This document shows positions 62,664-64,000 of a stretch of 64,000 nucleotides of DNA, piece after piece. Within the stretch, counting starts at the first letter, position 1. Each line of letters starts with the position of its first letter. The stretch is from the NCBI GenBank assembly GCA_947500575.1, contig CANMSI010000001.1, forward strand, positions 310,001 through 374,000, written 5' to 3'. A program made the position numbers and the translations under genes. A model generated the notes under the pieces. The model made no database searches, was not told the DNA's origin, and was given only the letters and a program-made list of their open reading frames with translations. Origin of the DNA: an uncultured Flavobacteriaceae bacterium. Lineage in GTDB: Bacteria; Bacteroidota; Bacteroidia; Flavobacteriales; Flavobacteriaceae.

Positions 62664-64000
62664 ATGCTTAAAAAGATTTCCATACTTTCTTGTATGCTGC
62701 TTTCTTTTGTTTGTTGGGGACAACGCGCAAACGATTGTACGAATGCTGTTGTAGTATGTGGTAATAGTGTTATTGAAAGTAATGCTTCTGGTTTTGGTGT
62801 TCAAGAATTAGATAACACCTCCAATCCTTGTTTCTTTGAAGAAGTAAATAGTCTTTGGCTACAACTTAATATTGCAGAAAGTGGCTTATTAGCTTTTACA
62901 CTAACACCAGATAGTCCGGATATTGTAGTAGATTATGATTTTTACGTTTTTGGACCATCCGATAGCTGTGGCAATTTCAATGACCCAGTTCGCTGTTCTA
63001 CCACCAATCCTGTCAATGCAGGATTAGCAAGTAATTTAACAGGACTGCGTGATTCGGAAACAGATGATTCTGAAGGACCTGGACCAAACGGAAATAGTTT
63101 TGTTTCTTCCCTACCAGTTTTTGCGGGAGAAACCTATTATTTATTAATAGATAGACCGGTAGGCGAAGGTGGTTTTAGTTTAGACTGGACAGGAACTTCT
63201 TCCTTTTTTGAGCTTCCTCCTTTAGGAGAACCAGATGACATTGACCTATGTTTAGCAAATAGTGCAACTACCGTAGACCTTACGCAGAATCAAAATCAGA
63301 TTACAACAGATTCTGCGCTCGATATAGCCTACTTTATAAGCAGGGCAAATGCCTTTGATGGAGCTAATCCTATAACATCCCTCACAGATTTTGAAATTGG
63401 GGCTGCAAATACCCCCATCTTTGTAAAAGTAACCGGAGTTAATGAATGTTTTGAGATTCTAGAATTTAATATTGTTGCGGACGATTTTATAAATACATCT
63501 GGACTTACCTACACAGCCTGTGATCAGGATGGTGATTTGGAAGAATCATTTGACTTAGATACTATGACTACAGATGTGGCTACCCTTGTAAATAACCCTG
63601 AGGACTATGATATAAGCTTTCACCCAGACCCAACTGCCGCAGAAGACAATACAGGCTCGTTAACCGGACCTTCTCTCTTAGCAATGGATCGAAGCATATT
63701 TACACGTATTACATCTCTTACAGATGCAAGCTGTTTCGTTGTAATTCCTATTAAGCTGAGGGTAGTAACGAGCCCTATACCTGCCGCATTAGAACTTATT
63801 CAATGTGATGTAGATCCTTCCAATTCCATTGACGGTATCACAGGCTTTAATTTGGAGCAACTCTTTGAATCCATTGAGGGAATTGAGAATTTTGAAATTT
63901 TCTTTTATGAAACCATTGCGGATAGAGATGCGAACACCCCAATAGCCAATACTATAGGATATACCAACACTACCCCTTTTACAGAGGACATCTATTACCG
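62664..64000 (+). CDS. Large secreted protein, probably a T9SS substrate (3' end outside window)
   Basis: An open frame starts at ATG 62664 and stays open to the right edge (445 full codons). It begins with a signal peptide (KKISILSCMLLSFVCWGQ) and then NDCTNAVVVCGNSVIESNASGFGVQEL, an N-terminal domain found in flavobacterial gliding-type secreted proteins. Further on are repeat-like beta modules, for example the stretch ending FFYETIADRDANTP followed by YTNTTPFTEDIYY, the kind found in tandem in proteins with a type B T9SS sorting domain. The C-terminal domain itself is outside the window, so T9SS dependence is inferred. It starts 31 bases after the permease stop. Confidence 0.8.
   Translation, partial: MLKKISILSCMLLSFVCWGQRANDCTNAVVVCGNSVIESNASGFGVQELDNTSNPCFFEEVNSLWLQLNIAESGLLAFTLTPDSPDIVVDYDFYVFGPSDSCGNFNDPVRCSTTNPVNAGLASNLTGLRDSETDDSEGPGPNGNSFVSSLPVFAGETYYLLIDRPVGEGGFSLDWTGTSSFFELPPLGEPDDIDLCLANSATTVDLTQNQNQITTDSALDIAYFISRANAFDGANPITSLTDFEIGAANTPIFVKVTGVNECFEILEFNIVADDFINTSGLTYTACDQDGDLEESFDLDTMTTDVATLVNNPEDYDISFHPDPTAAEDNTGSLTGPSLLAMDRSIFTRITSLTDASCFVVIPIKLRVVTSPIPAALELIQCDVDPSNSIDGITGFNLEQLFESIEGIENFEIFFYETIADRDANTPIANTIGYTNTTPFTEDIYY

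Overview
The window is a chromosomal stretch of a member of the Bacteroidota, almost certainly a Flavobacteriaceae species. The evidence is low-GC DNA, type IX secretion (T9SS) genes of the gliding-motility kind (PorP/SprF proteins and a substrate with a type B C-terminal domain), many lipoproteins, a SecA tail and a DUF5606-def-ruvX operon typical of flavobacteria, and promoters of the TTG / TAnnTTTG form used by the Bacteroidota primary sigma factor. The genus cannot be fixed from sequence alone. Genes are tightly packed, no gene-free stretch exceeds about 300 bases, and I saw no rRNA, tRNA, CRISPR array, insertion sequence or prophage.

Layout. 1-4.7 kb: the 3' part of secA, then two tandem paralogous HisKA_2 sensor kinases, each behind a copy of the same promoter. 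4.8-12 kb: an M14 carboxypeptidase, an amidohydrolase, two very small genes on the minus strand, an M23 peptidase and a malectin-Kelch lipoprotein. 12-16.3 kb: lipoprotein MsrA, a CBM9-like lipoprotein, and a minus-strand operon of ECF sigma factor, anti-sigma-like protein and coiled-coil exported protein. 16.3-25 kb: galM, meaB, and genes that look like a polyprenyl-phosphate-sugar system (DPM1-like GT2, a flippase-like membrane protein, GT39, PAP2), then MATE and MazG. 25-35.3 kb: a second ECF sigma gene, a Cys-form VPGUxxT thioredoxin-like protein with an MsrA-like domain, and a run of exported hydrolases (M28, beta-lactamase fold, alpha/beta, SGNH, GH20). 35.3-41.2 kb: a very large beta-propeller amidohydrolase and housekeeping genes (DUF5606, def, ruvX, dapD).

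41.2-46.2 kb is the most unusual block: a LicD-type phosphotransferase, two different nucleotidyltransferases, a fusion of a CDP-glycerol-type polymer phosphotransferase with a GT2 glycosyltransferase, and a free-standing close paralogue of that GT2 domain. Together they suggest synthesis of a phosphodiester-decorated or teichoic-acid-like surface glycan in a Gram-negative bacterium. 46.3-48.3 kb holds tsaC and cca. 48.5-56.9 kb is a T9SS cassette: a 1402-residue secreted protein with thrombospondin type 3 repeats, PorP/SprF, an OmpA-TPR-PD40 protein and a second PorP/SprF. 57-64 kb has ctaA, a pRiA4b ORF-3-like protein, a 37-kDa nucleoid-associated protein, an unrecognised protein with a protein-kinase-like motif order, an ABC exporter pair, and the 5' part of another large secreted protein that runs off the right edge.

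Most of the non-housekeeping content acts at the envelope: signal peptides and lipoboxes are frequent, and the glycan genes, T9SS genes and secreted hydrolases fit a surface-active, polymer-degrading flavobacterium.
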